The position numbers and the translations under genes were made by a program. From positions 167,873 through 231,872 of the forward strand of contig CANGUG010000001.1 in assembly GCA_947457075.1 (NCBI GenBank): 64,000 nucleotides of DNA. The letters run 5' to 3'. Shown piece after piece: positions 52,613-61,615 of the stretch (its first letter is position 1; every line of letters begins with the position of its first letter). The stretch is from Bacteroidota bacterium (GTDB lineage Bacteria > Bacteroidota > Bacteroidia > Chitinophagales > Chitinophagaceae). The notes beneath the pieces are model-generated. The model was given only the letters and a program-made list of their open reading frames with translations, ran no database searches and was not told where the DNA came from.

Positions 52613-54034
52613 GTGAGAAAAATCAAACAAAAACCTGTTTTAGAAAAAGTCCTTATTGAGGATTATGCGGCCGAGGGCAAGTCCCTGGCAAGGGTAGATG
52701 GAAAAGTAGTATTTGTGGAAGGTGCAGTGCCGGGTGATATAGTAGATATACAATTACAAAAAAACAAAGCCGACTGGGCAGAGGGTTTTGCCAAACATTT
52801 TCATAGTTATTCTGCAATACGGGTAAAACCATTTTGTAGCCACTTTGGTGTATGTGGCGGATGTCAATGGCAAATGTTGCCCTATGAACAACAATTACAA
52901 TATAAGCACAAGCAGGTAGTGGATAATCTTACCAGAATTGCCAAAGTGCCTTTGCCCGAAATTCCAGCCATATTGGGCGCAAGTCCAACCGAAGGATACC
53001 GTAATAAGGTAGAATATACTTTTGCGACTGAAAAATTTATTCCTTTCGAAGAATTTAAAGCAATGAAAGCTGCCGGGGAATTTGCGAAGCCTTCACCAGG
53101 AGCAGGTGGTTTTCATGCACGTGGTTTTTTCGAGAAAGTCGTAGAGATAGACACTTGTCATTTACAAGTGGAGCCCACCAATTTAATGAGAAAGGCAGTG
53201 GTCAATTTTGCCATTGAAAATAAAATGCCTTTTTATAATATCAAACAACACCAGGGCTGGTTGCGTAATATGTTTGTACGCAATACCACCAATGGTCAAT
53301 GGATGGTTAATTTAATATTGGGGTATGAGGATGTTGACAAAAGAGAAGCGCTTTTGAATTTATTATTACAACAGTTTCCCCAAATCACCACTTTGTTGTA
53401 CACCATTAATACGAAGCGCAATGATAGTATGCAGGATTTGGTGCCTCAGGTGTTTTTTGGAAAAGGGTATATTACAGAAATGCTGGAAGACTTTGAATTT
53501 AAAATAAGCCCAAAATCATTTTTCCAAACCAATTCAAAACAAGCGGAACGTTTATACCAAGTAACCAGAGATTTTGCCGAACTAACGGGAAAAGAAGTAG
53601 TCTATGACTTGTATTGCGGCACAGGCAGTATTGGTATATTTTGTAGCAAGCAAGCTAAAAAAATTGTGGGAGTAGAATTTGTGGCAGATGCGATTGAAGA
53701 CGCAAAGGAAAATGCACAAATGAATCAATTAAAGGATACTGCTTTTTTTGCGGGAGATGTAATTGATATTTGTTCTGATGCTTTTTTTGAAACCCACGGC
53801 AAGCCCGATGTAATTATTACCGACCCGCCTCGCGCAGGAATGCATGAAAAGTTGGTACGTAAATTATTAGAAATGGAAGCGCCCACTATTGTATATGTAA
53901 GTTGTAATCCTGCAACGCAAGCCAGAGATCTTGCTTTATTGGATGAAAAATATACGGTTACCAAAATTCAACCGGTGGACATGTTCCCCCATACATTACA
54001 CATTGAAAATGTAGTTCAATTAAAAAGAAAATAA
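52613..54034 (+). CDS. rlmD: 23S rRNA (uracil-5-)-methyltransferase RlmD
   Basis: RlmD methylates a 23S rRNA uridine using SAM. The 473-residue protein has a TRAM domain (about 1-65), a 4Fe-4S cluster site (CSHFGVCGGCQW plus the later DTCHL cysteine), the SAM motif VVYDLYCGTGSIGIF and the catalytic cysteine in YVSCNPATQARDL. All four cluster cysteines are visible. I use the GTG at 52613 because the TACCTTTG promoter element covers the region just upstream. RlmCD/TrmA-type enzymes are close relatives, but the iron-sulfur motif and length favour RlmD. Confidence 0.9.
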   Translation: MRKIKQKPVLEKVLIEDYAAEGKSLARVDGKVVFVEGAVPGDIVDIQLQKNKADWAEGFAKHFHSYSAIRVKPFCSHFGVCGGCQWQMLPYEQQLQYKHKQVVDNLTRIAKVPLPEIPAILGASPTEGYRNKVEYTFATEKFIPFEEFKAMKAAGEFAKPSPGAGGFHARGFFEKVVEIDTCHLQVEPTNLMRKAVVNFAIENKMPFYNIKQHQGWLRNMFVRNTTNGQWMVNLILGYEDVDKREALLNLLLQQFPQITTLLYTINTKRNDSMQDLVPQVFFGKGYITEMLEDFEFKISPKSFFQTNSKQAERLYQVTRDFAELTGKEVVYDLYCGTGSIGIFCSKQAKKIVGVEFVADAIEDAKENAQMNQLKDTAFFAGDVIDICSDAFFETHGKPDVIITDPPRAGMHEKLVRKLLEMEAPTIVYVSCNPATQARDLALLDEKYTVTKIQPVDMFPHTLHIENVVQLKRK

Positions 54035-54035
54035 A

Positions 54036-54692
54036 ATGAATCAATTTAGGCCTACTGGATTTAATGTATTGCCCTTGGTAATAAAAAATTTATTAATCAT
54101 TAACGCGTTGTTTTTTTTAGCACAAAACACCCTTAATGGTCCAAGCATTGAATTCTCCTTTGAAAATACTTTTGCATTGCATGCATTTCAAAGTGATTTG
54201 TTTAAACCATGGCAGTTATTTACCCATATGTTTTTGCATGGCGATCTAGGACATATTTTTGGAAACATGTTAGCCCTGTGGATGTTTGGTGCAATTCTCG
54301 AAAATATGTGGGGACCCAAAATGTTTACTTTGTTTTATTTTTTATGTGGCATAGGTGCCGCTTTATTGCATTTAGGAATTGTAACCTATGAGTTATCCAA
54401 TGGTTATATTCAAGCTTTAGCCAATATTAATGTTCCCATCCTAGGGGCAAGTGGTGCTGTTTTTGGTATTATCATTGCCTTTGTTTATTTATTTCCTAAT
54501 ACCTATATCTACATTTATTTTTTCTTTCCCATGAAAGCCAAGTGGTTGGGTATTATTTACTTTTCCTATGAATTATTTTTTGCATTAAGAAATTCACCAT
54601 CCGACGGAATTGCTAGATGGGCGCATGTGGGTGGCGCGGTGGTTGGATTTATTTTGGTGTTTTTTTTAAAACGCAAATACAATCGATATTAA
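54036..54692 (+). CDS. Rhomboid intramembrane serine protease (active site intact)
   Basis: A 218-residue membrane protein with six or so helices. The dyad is present: serine in ILGASGAVFGII and histidine in RWAHVGGAVVG, along with the oxyanion motif HMFLHGDLGHIFGNM. It would cleave membrane proteins within helices. It starts one base after the rlmD stop and is followed by a second rhomboid and an EEP-domain protein. Confidence 0.92.
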   Translation: MNQFRPTGFNVLPLVIKNLLIINALFFLAQNTLNGPSIEFSFENTFALHAFQSDLFKPWQLFTHMFLHGDLGHIFGNMLALWMFGAILENMWGPKMFTLFYFLCGIGAALLHLGIVTYELSNGYIQALANINVPILGASGAVFGIIIAFVYLFPNTYIYIYFFFPMKAKWLGIIYFSYELFFALRNSPSDGIARWAHVGGAVVGFILVFFLKRKYNRY

Positions 54693-54702
54693 AACAAATT
54701 CA

Positions 54703-55389
54703 ATGCAAGAAGAAAAAGATGAAAAACCATTATTGGGTGCAGACAACAATGCATTAATTGCTTTATTGGCCATTAATTTAGTGGGCTTTGTAATGTTGGG
54801 GTTAATTAAAGTGGTGTACTATTTAGAGAGTTTACCCCTGCCCCAATTTTATCAACAAATAATGAATCCATTTATTTTAGATCAAAATTGGTTACAGCAC
54901 CCTTGGAGTTTATTTACTTATAATTGGGTACATGATGGATTCTGGATTTTATTTGCCAATATGATTTGGTTAACGGTATTTAGTAATGCGCTTCAATCTA
55001 AGGGCGCGAATAAGCACTTATTTCCCTTGTATTTTTACAGCGGATTATTGGGGGCCATTGTTTTTATTTTAATGGGTTCTCCTACACCAATAATGGGTGC
55101 AGGTGCAAGTGTCACTGGTATTGCAATTGCATGTATGGCCCTGATCCCCAATGATAAACTATTAACCAATTTAGCGGGTGGTATTCCAATTTGGTTATTG
55201 GGTGTTGTTTTTATTGCACTTCAGGGTTATTCATTATTGAATACAACCCTTGCGAATGGTTTGACTATTATAGCGGGTGGATTGGCTGGTTTAATTTATA
55301 TTATGTTATTAAAAAAAGGGAAAGATTTGGGAAAATGGATGCATGAACTATTACATTTGGTGAACAATAGTTTAACCCCCAAAAGCTAA
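54703..55389 (+). CDS. Rhomboid-like protein lacking the catalytic histidine
   Basis: A 228-residue, six-helix rhomboid paralogue. The serine motif survives as MGAGASVTGIAIA, and the loop-helix VHDGFWILFANMIW corresponds to HxxxxHxxxN. In the last helix, the place of AHVGG reads IIAGGLAGLIY, so the catalytic histidine is gone. It is probably a pseudoprotease (iRhom-like), perhaps regulating or pairing with the active enzyme 10 bp upstream. It overlaps the next gene by 1 bp (TAATG). Confidence 0.82.
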   Translation: MQEEKDEKPLLGADNNALIALLAINLVGFVMLGLIKVVYYLESLPLPQFYQQIMNPFILDQNWLQHPWSLFTYNWVHDGFWILFANMIWLTVFSNALQSKGANKHLFPLYFYSGLLGAIVFILMGSPTPIMGAGASVTGIAIACMALIPNDKLLTNLAGGIPIWLLGVVFIALQGYSLLNTTLANGLTIIAGGLAGLIYIMLLKKGKDLGKWMHELLHLVNNSLTPKS

Positions 55390-56489
55390 TGGCCAAAAAA
55401 AAGAAAACATCTCGATCAAGATCGATAGGTAAAAAAATAATCATTGCCTTAAACATTCTTGTTTCTGTTTTAATTATATACCCCATTGTTTTTACTCCCC
55501 TAGGCTTTATTTGGGTAAATGGTTTTTTGGGTTTAATCATGCCCTACCTCTTGGTGATTGAATTATTATTTTTAATTTTTTGGTTAATTGCAAAACCAAT
55601 ATTGTCCTTAATATCAGTTATTAGTTTAATTGTTGGTTGGAGCTTTGTATTTACCATTATTGGCTTTCATCCAGGTTTAACTTTTCCTAAAAATAAAAAG
55701 GAAAATACTTTAAGAATTATTAGTTGGAATGTACGCGGCTTTAATGGTTTACAAAATAATTCTTCTTTAAAATTGCGCACCCAAGAAATTGCTTATTCCA
55801 TGTTAAAGTGGAATCCCGATATCATTTGTATGCAGGAATATAATACCAATGAAAGAGCCGGTGATATTGCCAATCATGCACAATACTTTAAAGATAAATA
55901 CCCTTATTCGTTTTTCTCTAAGGATTATCAAACCCAAGAAATGTCGTATTTCTCGGGCTGTATCATTTATTCAAAATATAAAATTATACAGGCGGAACGA
56001 TTTGGTTTCAATAATAAAGAAAGTCTTATCGCTGCTACCCTCTTAAAAGGCGACGATACCATTCGGGTATTTACTACCCATTTGGCTTCCTTTAAATTTA
56101 AGCAACATGATTTTGCCGCTATTGATGATCCTACCAAAAATAAGTGGGGGGTGATCAGAAAAATGAAACATGCATTTGAAGAAAGAGCCAGTCAGGCGGA
56201 ATTGGTTTATAATAAAATAAACGAAAGTCCTTATCCAAGTATTATAACGGGTGATTTTAATGATGTCCCTAGTTCCTATACTTATCGTAAAATTTCAGCG
56301 GGTGGCTGGAAGGATGCATTTTTAGAAAAAGGCTTTGGCATAGGCGCTACCTATTTAGGCCTAAATCCCACGCTAAGGATTGATTATATATTGGCCAATC
56401 CAAAATGGAAGATAAGGGCATGGGAGCAAACCGATGAAAATTTAAGTGACCACCAAATGATTATGGCGGATCTTTTGTTAATCAAGTAG
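55389..56489 (+). CDS. Membrane-anchored endonuclease/exonuclease/phosphatase protein
   Basis: A 366-residue protein with three N-terminal membrane helices (about 18-100) and a C-terminal EEP (DNase I-like) domain: IISWNVRGFNGL, IICMQEYN with the metal glutamate, VFTTHLASF, IITGDFNDVPSSYTY and LSDHQMIMADL with the catalytic histidine. The active site looks intact; the domain is on one side of the membrane and could act on nucleic acid, phosphoesters or lipids. It is cotranscribed with the rhomboid pair. In Bacteroidota this rhomboid-EEP order is, as far as I recall, recurrent. Confidence 0.85.
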   Translation: MAKKKKTSRSRSIGKKIIIALNILVSVLIIYPIVFTPLGFIWVNGFLGLIMPYLLVIELLFLIFWLIAKPILSLISVISLIVGWSFVFTIIGFHPGLTFPKNKKENTLRIISWNVRGFNGLQNNSSLKLRTQEIAYSMLKWNPDIICMQEYNTNERAGDIANHAQYFKDKYPYSFFSKDYQTQEMSYFSGCIIYSKYKIIQAERFGFNNKESLIAATLLKGDDTIRVFTTHLASFKFKQHDFAAIDDPTKNKWGVIRKMKHAFEERASQAELVYNKINESPYPSIITGDFNDVPSSYTYRKISAGGWKDAFLEKGFGIGATYLGLNPTLRIDYILANPKWKIRAWEQTDENLSDHQMIMADLLLIK

Positions 56490-56540
56490 GTTGGGTCATT
56501 TTTGAGGGTATTTTATTAGCAAGCTTACCGTAAAATAAAA

Positions 56541-56548
56541 TATCTTTG
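56541..56548 (+). promoter_or_regulatory. TAnnTTTG -7 promoter element of cysS
   Basis: TATCTTTG ends nine nt before the ATG at 56558 and overlaps the in-frame TTG at 56546, so the ATG is the start. Confidence 0.62.
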
Positions 56549-56557
56549 TGTCCTATT

Positions 56558-58063
56558 ATGGCACTTAAAATTTACAACTCCCTTACACGTCAAAAAGAAG
56601 TCTTTGAACCCATCAATGCACCCTATGTGGGCATGTATGTTTGTGGACCTACCGTAAGTGGAGAAAGCCATTTGGGTCATGCACGCCCTTTTATCACATT
56701 TGATGTAGTGTTTCGCTATTTATTACACAAGGGGTATAAAGTACGTTATGTACGTAACATTACCGATGCTGGTCATTTTGAAGAGGAAGGAAAACAAGCC
56801 GAAGATAAAATTGCTTCAAAAGCGATATTGGAAAAATTAGAACCCATGGAGCTAGTGCAAAAATATACGCACTTATATCATTGGGCAATGGAGCAGTTCA
56901 ATAATTTGCCACCCAGTATTGAACCTACCGCAACAGGCCATATTGTAGAGCAAATTGAAATGATCAAAACCATCCTTCAAGATGGTTATGCTTATGAAAG
57001 CAATGGTTCGGTTTATTTTGATGTCGTGAAATATAATGAGGACTATTCTAAAAAGAATCAGCCTTATGGTATTTTAAGTGGTCGTAATTTAGAAGAGCAA
57101 TTAGAAACTACCCGCGAATTAGAAAATCAGGAAGAGAAAAGAAATAAAGTGGATTTTGCTTTATGGAAAAAAGCGCCCATTGAGCATATCATGCGTTGGC
57201 AAAGCCCATGGGGAGAAGGTTTCCCGGGTTGGCATATTGAGTGTTCGGCGATGGCTACCAAATATTTAGGCAAACGTTTTGATATACACGGAGGAGGGAT
57301 GGACTTACAATTTCCACACCACGAATGTGAAATTGCCCAAAGTAATGTTTGTAATCACGAAATTCCTGCGCGTTATTGGATGCATAATAATATGATTACC
57401 ATTAACGGCCGTAAAATGGGTAAGAGCTATAACAATGTCATTAAGTTAAGCGAATTATTTACAGGCAATCACCATGAACTCACACAGGCCTATGCGCCGA
57501 TGACTGTACGCTTTTTTATATTACAAAGTCAGTATCGCGGTACATTGGATTTTAGCAATGAAGCTTTACAGGCATCTGAAAAAGCATTAAAACGTTTAAT
57601 GGAAGGGTATGAGTGGTTGAAGGCGCAAAGCTTTACTGCGGGTGCGTTGGCGACGGATGCGGCACTAGATACCCAGTTAAAAACATGGGCGACCGAACTA
57701 GAAACCTTCATGGATGACGATATGAATACGGCTAAAGTGGTAGCCAATATGTTTGAAATGCTTCCTAGCATCAACTCTTTAAAGGATAAGCATATTAGTG
57801 CAGATGCAGTAAGCGGAGCTACCTGGTTGTTTGTACAAAGTCAATTGACTTTATTTATAGAAAATATTTTAGGCATTAAAGTAGAAGCCGGTGCGAATTT
57901 GGAACAACTTAAGGGGGTGATTGATTTATTAATTGAAATTCGTAAGGATGCAAAAGCAAGAAAAGATTTTGCTACCAGTGATAAAATTAGAAATCAACTA
58001 ACAGCCATGGGCATCCAATTGAAAGATGAAAAGGATGGTTCCATGTCTTACACCATTGCATAA
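56558..58063 (+). CDS. cysS: Cysteinyl-tRNA synthetase
   Basis: A class I synthetase of 501 residues. The HIGH-like motif is [10 protein letters not shown], preceded by the zinc cysteine in [10 protein letters not shown]; other zinc ligands are in WHIECSAMA and HHECEIA. KMSKS reads RKMGKSYNN. The C-terminal DALR-type anticodon-binding domain is helical. I start at the ATG at 56558 because of the promoter element just upstream. Complete and normal in length. Confidence 0.96.
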   Translation: MALKIYNSLTRQKEVFEPINAPYVGMYVCGPTVSGESHLGHARPFITFDVVFRYLLHKGYKVRYVRNITDAGHFEEEGKQAEDKIASKAILEKLEPMELVQKYTHLYHWAMEQFNNLPPSIEPTATGHIVEQIEMIKTILQDGYAYESNGSVYFDVVKYNEDYSKKNQPYGILSGRNLEEQLETTRELENQEEKRNKVDFALWKKAPIEHIMRWQSPWGEGFPGWHIECSAMATKYLGKRFDIHGGGMDLQFPHHECEIAQSNVCNHEIPARYWMHNNMITINGRKMGKSYNNVIKLSELFTGNHHELTQAYAPMTVRFFILQSQYRGTLDFSNEALQASEKALKRLMEGYEWLKAQSFTAGALATDAALDTQLKTWATELETFMDDDMNTAKVVANMFEMLPSINSLKDKHISADAVSGATWLFVQSQLTLFIENILGIKVEAGANLEQLKGVIDLLIEIRKDAKARKDFATSDKIRNQLTAMGIQLKDEKDGSMSYTIA

Positions 58064-58121
58064 AATTTATCGTAGAATTTTTTTTACAGAAAAAGCAGGA
58101 ATACTTACCCAATAAGTTTTC

Positions 58122-58514
58122 CTAGTGGTCACAATCGTCCGCATGAGCATGGTTGTGCACCCTACAACGCATATGGTTGTTGATATGAGCAAATACAATC
58201 AAAAAAGCAGCTGGAAATAACAGGTACAATTCCACCGACCTAAAAGCCATTCTGCTAAACATTAATGCAATGCCAATGCTGAATAAAATAACAGGCTTAA
58301 ATGAATGATGGTGTTTTTTATAACCATGGTATAGGGAGTAGGCACCAATAAAAAAGGAAAGGACAATCATTCCAAATTCAAACTGAAAATTGTGTAATAT
58401 ATTAATGCCCAATAAAGGTAAGCTGCTGAAAAATAAAGGCAATAAAGCGCAGTGTATTGCACAAGCCAATGAAGCACCAATGCCTATTGCATCCCAATTC
58501 CATTTTTTAAACAT
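58122..58514 (-). CDS. MerC-like membrane protein with a histidine-rich tail
   Basis: A 130-residue protein with four helices. The MerC-type motif SLACAIHCALLPLFF has the paired cysteines of metal carriers; the C-terminus (RCRVHNHAHADDCDH) is rich in His, Cys and Asp and likely binds metal. MerC proteins move mercuric ion, but Bacteroidota members are mostly uncharacterised. I use the ATG at 58514, four nt after a TATCTTTG element. The Sco gene is divergent 75 bp away, so a copper or other metal role is possible. Confidence 0.8.
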   Translation of the reverse strand: MFKKWNWDAIGIGASLACAIHCALLPLFFSSLPLLGINILHNFQFEFGMIVLSFFIGAYSLYHGYKKHHHSFKPVILFSIGIALMFSRMAFRSVELYLLFPAAFLIVFAHINNHMRCRVHNHAHADDCDH

Positions 58515-58518
58515 ATTG

Positions 58519-58526
58519 CAAAGATA
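58519..58526 (-). promoter_or_regulatory. TAnnTTTG -7 promoter element of the merC-like gene
   Basis: On the minus strand this reads TATCTTTG, four nt before the ATG at 58514. An in-frame ATG at 58532 precedes the element and is therefore unlikely to be used. Confidence 0.6.
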
Positions 58527-58588
58527 GGGCATCTAAAATAATATTACCTTTATACCCACAAAGGAACAACCCTTTTAAATTTTTTAAT

Positions 58589-59200
58589 ATGTCCAAGAAG
58601 CTGATTACTTACATTGTATTTTTCTCTGTTTTATTAATTGTCTTTTTTTTCTTTGTATTTCGGGGAACAGATAACTGGAAGGTTAAAATGCCCACTTTAA
58701 GCTATGTAAAGCCATTTCAATTTACCAATCAGGATGGTCAACCTGTTACCGATGCCAATTTATTGAATAAGATTACAGTAGTGGAATACTTTTTTACTAC
58801 CTGCAAGGGTATTTGCCCCAAGCTTAATACCAATATGAAGGAAGTGTATATGCAATTTAAAGAGGATCCAGAATTTCAAATTTTATCGCATACCTGTAAT
58901 CCTGAAATCGATTCAGTATCGGTATTAAAACACTATGCAGATTCTTTAAAAGTAGATACCAAAAAATGGATTTTTGTAACCGGTCGCAAGGATAGTTTAT
59001 ACCAAATGGCCAGGGGATCCTATTTATTAGATGATCCTAAAAACAATGTCGAAAAAATAGAAGATCAATTTATTCATACTCAATTTTTTGCCTTAGTGGA
59101 TCGTAAAGGAAAAGTGCGTGGTAAAATTTATGATGGGCTAAAAACCATTGAGGTACAACAATTAAAAAGAGACATTGCTAGGTTGCTAAAAGATAAATAA
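58589..59200 (+). CDS. SCO1/SenC-family copper chaperone
   Basis: A 203-residue membrane-anchored thioredoxin-fold protein (helix about 6-24). It has the copper site CxxxC as TTCKGICPKL (Cys 72 and 76) and the third ligand His163 in FIHTQFFALVD. Sco proteins deliver copper to the CuA centre of cytochrome oxidase or serve in redox signalling. No cytochrome oxidase genes are in the window. Confidence 0.93.
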   Translation: MSKKLITYIVFFSVLLIVFFFFVFRGTDNWKVKMPTLSYVKPFQFTNQDGQPVTDANLLNKITVVEYFFTTCKGICPKLNTNMKEVYMQFKEDPEFQILSHTCNPEIDSVSVLKHYADSLKVDTKKWIFVTGRKDSLYQMARGSYLLDDPKNNVEKIEDQFIHTQFFALVDRKGKVRGKIYDGLKTIEVQQLKRDIARLLKDK

Positions 59201-59207
59201 TAACGCT

Positions 59208-60185
59208 ATGATTTTTGTAACAGGTGCAAGCGGCTTAGTGGGTTCGCATTTAATTCAATCCTTAATTGAAAAAGGCTTATCGGTGCGTGCCCTTTATCGC
59301 AAAAACATTCCTGTTTTTAAACATGCCGATAAAGTAGATTGGGTAAAAGGAGATATACTTGATGTAATTAGTTTGGATACATCACTGCAAGACGTTTCGC
59401 AGGTTTACCATTGCGCAGCCATTGTTTCATTTGCTCCAAAGCAGGCTGTCACTATGTTACAAGTCAATGTAGAGGGCACTGCCAATGTGGTGAATGCTTG
59501 TATCAACCATAAAATTGATAAGTTGGTTTATGTAAGTTCGGTGGCTGCACTTGGCCGAATTAGGGAGGATGCAGCAGTAAATGAAACCATGAATTGGACA
59601 CCTGAAACAAGCAATAGTATTTATGGTAAGTCAAAATATTTAGCAGAGATGGAAGTGTGGAGAGGAATGGGCGAAGGATTAAATGTAGCTATTGTTAATC
59701 CGGTAATTATTTTAGGTGCGGGAGATTGGAATAAGGGCTCTTCAGAAATTTTTAAATCGGCATACGATGAATTTCCTTGGTACACTAATGGGGTAAGTGG
59801 ATTTGTGGATGTATTAGATGTGGTTGACGCAATGCAATTATTAATGAATAGCGATATACAAGGACAACGTTATATTATTAGCGGCGCCAATAAAGCCTAT
59901 CAAGAAATATTTACACAAATTGCTACTGCATTTCATAAGCGTCCTCCTTATAAAAAAGTAACGCCTTTATTAGCGGCTATAGTTTGGCGCTTAGAGGCAT
60001 TCAAAGGGATGATTACCGGTAAAACACCTCTTTTAACTAAGGAAACCGCCGCAACGGCCCAGGCAGTGGTTCATTTTGATAATTCAAAGTTTTTAAATGC
60101 ATTTCCAACATTTACCTATCGTACAATGGAGGAAACGATTCGCAGGGTGGCAGGAGAATTAAAGGAGCTGCATCAACTAAAATAA
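59208..60185 (+). CDS. Extended short-chain dehydrogenase (NAD-dependent epimerase family)
   Basis: A 325-residue Rossmann enzyme with FVTGASGLVGSHLIQSLIE at the N-terminus, VYHCAAIVSF, VYVSSVAALGR (catalytic Ser) and IYGKSKYLAEMEVWR (YxxxK). The later part resembles dihydroflavonol reductase or 3-beta-hydroxysteroid dehydrogenase-like enzymes more than sugar epimerases. It starts 7 bp after the Sco gene. Substrate cannot be told; a hydroxylated lipid or sterol-like intermediate is one option. Confidence 0.82.
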   Translation: MIFVTGASGLVGSHLIQSLIEKGLSVRALYRKNIPVFKHADKVDWVKGDILDVISLDTSLQDVSQVYHCAAIVSFAPKQAVTMLQVNVEGTANVVNACINHKIDKLVYVSSVAALGRIREDAAVNETMNWTPETSNSIYGKSKYLAEMEVWRGMGEGLNVAIVNPVIILGAGDWNKGSSEIFKSAYDEFPWYTNGVSGFVDVLDVVDAMQLLMNSDIQGQRYIISGANKAYQEIFTQIATAFHKRPPYKKVTPLLAAIVWRLEAFKGMITGKTPLLTKETAATAQAVVHFDNSKFLNAFPTFTYRTMEETIRRVAGELKELHQLK

Positions 60186-60201
60186 GTCGCTACTTTAAGA
60201 A

Positions 60202-60231
60202 AGGAGTTTCCATCCTTGATGGAACATTCCT
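60202..60231. terminator. Weak terminator-like hairpin between the SDR and lpxD genes
   Basis: TTCCATC (60208-60214) pairs with GATGGAA (60218-60224), extended by AGGA and TCCT outside two mismatched bases. The T-run is weak (ATTTATTTA). Confidence 0.5.
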
Positions 60232-60233
60232 AT

Positions 60234-61184
60234 TTATTTATCTACCATCATCTTTTTCCATAGTTCAGGAATGCGTTTAATCCAAACATATTCCCTACGT
60301 TTTATGCTTGCCTCCTCGGCCGGGAATCCCATATACACTTTATTGCCTTTCAAGGAGCTAGGCACACCCGCTTGTGCTAAAACCACGGCATTTTCTCCAA
60401 TAGTAAGTGTCTTACCAACGCCCACCTGTCCCCATAAAGTAACTCCGGCTTCTAATTTAACCCCACCTGCTATACCCACTTGGGCAGCAATTAAACAGTT
60501 TTCAGCAGTTTGGGTATCATGACCAATATGCACCATATTGTCAATTTTAGTGCCCATTCCAATTTTAGTATCTCCACTTACACCTCGGTCAATGGTGCAA
60601 CCGCAACCAATTTCTACTTTATCTTCTAACACCACCCTTCCACAACTCAACATTTTTTTATACCAAGCTGGTCGATTCTTTTTGGTATTATAATAAAAGG
60701 CATCTCCACCAATAACGGTGTTGGCTTGAATAATTACTTCGTCGCCAATTAGGGTATCTGCTAAAATAGTTACCCCAGGATAGATGATACAATTTTTTCC
60801 TATACGCACATTATGACCGATAAATACATTGGGCATGATAACGGTCCCTTCACCTACAATTAAGTCTTTGCTAATAGCAGTTTCATTGACATGAAAGGGT
60901 TTAAAATGCTTTACAATGGTTAAATAGGCTTCAAAAGGATCAGTGCAATACAATAATGCTTTACCATTGGGTATGTCCACTTCTTTATTATTGATAATAA
61001 TACAAGAAGCGGCACTATTTAAACAGGTATCATAATATTTTGGATGATCAACAAATACAAGATCTCCTTTTTCTACCTGATGAATTTCATTCACTCCAGT
61101 AATTTCTAATTGATCATTTCCTATAATTTCTGCTCCAATTAATTCGGATAACCATTTAATGGAAACGGGTGCGATAAGCTGCAT
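60234..61184 (-). CDS. lpxD: UDP-3-O-acylglucosamine N-acyltransferase-like protein (LpxD family)
   Basis: A 316-residue trimeric left-handed beta-helix acyltransferase. The N-terminal LpxD uridine-binding region (about 1-95) is followed by hexapeptide repeats (VGEGTVIMPNVFIGHNVRIG and later) with TIDRGVSGDTKIG and IDNMVHIGHDT, where the catalytic histidine lies. A C-terminal helix (YVWIKRIPELWKKMM) closes it. LpxD adds the amide-linked acyl chain of lipid A. Bacteroidota often carry an extra LpxD-like copy, so it could be the main enzyme or that paralogue. A TACCTTTG element is 22 nt upstream of its ATG. Confidence 0.88.
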   Translation of the reverse strand: MQLIAPVSIKWLSELIGAEIIGNDQLEITGVNEIHQVEKGDLVFVDHPKYYDTCLNSAASCIIINNKEVDIPNGKALLYCTDPFEAYLTIVKHFKPFHVNETAISKDLIVGEGTVIMPNVFIGHNVRIGKNCIIYPGVTILADTLIGDEVIIQANTVIGGDAFYYNTKKNRPAWYKKMLSCGRVVLEDKVEIGCGCTIDRGVSGDTKIGMGTKIDNMVHIGHDTQTAENCLIAAQVGIAGGVKLEAGVTLWGQVGVGKTLTIGENAVVLAQAGVPSSLKGNKVYMGFPAEEASIKRREYVWIKRIPELWKKMMVDK

Positions 61185-61206
61185 ATTGGTGTTTTTTGGC
61201 CTAAAT

Positions 61207-61214
61207 CAAAGGTA
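61207..61214 (-). promoter_or_regulatory. TAnnTTTG -7 promoter element of lpxD
   Basis: On the minus strand this reads TACCTTTG, 22 nt before the lpxD ATG. Confidence 0.55.
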
Positions 61215-61572
61215 ATAAGGGTTTTTTGTAAAAAATTTTTTTTCCCGTTTTTCTCCTAAAAATTATGCTTTTATAATTATCATTTTAACAAACTGAACTA
61301 TACTTAAAATTTTGTTTTACAAAAAAAGCATTAGCTTGAAACGCTTTGTATATAATAGTTTCAGCGAAATGAAAAAATCCATCACAACAAAATATTTTTT
61401 AAATAATCATTCAAAATAGCAGTAAAATAAAATTATTTTGAGTCCAATAAAACAGCTATTTGTGGATAACCCCAAAAAATTTGTTTAAAAAAATTTTTGA
61501 ATTAGGATAAAGTATATTTAATATTGTGATGGGAATTCAATTCCCGTACTTACTAACCCATCTATATACGAG

Positions 61573-61601
61573 GTCCCACTTTAGTGGGACTTTGTTTTTT
61601 T
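61573..61601 (+). terminator. Orphan intrinsic terminator 16 nt before the pseudouridine synthase
   Basis: GTCCCAC (61573-61579), loop TTTA, GTGGGAC (61584-61590), then TTTGTTTTTTT. The hairpin is perfect and the T-run strong, but no rightward gene lies upstream. Confidence 0.85.
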
Positions 61602-61615
61602 AGACATTCACTTTC

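Larger units (their letters stand above)
61185..61615. other. Non-coding stretch between lpxD and the pseudouridine synthase; possible small RNA
   Basis: This 431-bp AT-rich gap separates divergent genes. It has one perfect DnaA-box-type 9-mer, TGTGGATAA, at 61461-61469. Downstream, GATGGG (61528-61533) can pair with CCCATC (61557-61562), or GGGAATT with AATTCCC (61531-61545); the two hairpins exclude each other. A strong terminator follows at 61573-61590. No protein-coding frame is apparent. With no rightward gene upstream, the terminator must end a small RNA or regulate the downstream gene. Confidence 0.45.

Noticed and set aside
56546..56557. Upstream TTG start of cysS
   Set aside because: It overlaps TATCTTTG; the ATG at 56558 gives the usual N-terminus.
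61461..61469. Replication origin at the perfect DnaA box TGTGGATAA
   Set aside because: A single 9-mer in an AT-rich gap is expected by chance at some rate; no cluster of boxes surrounds it.
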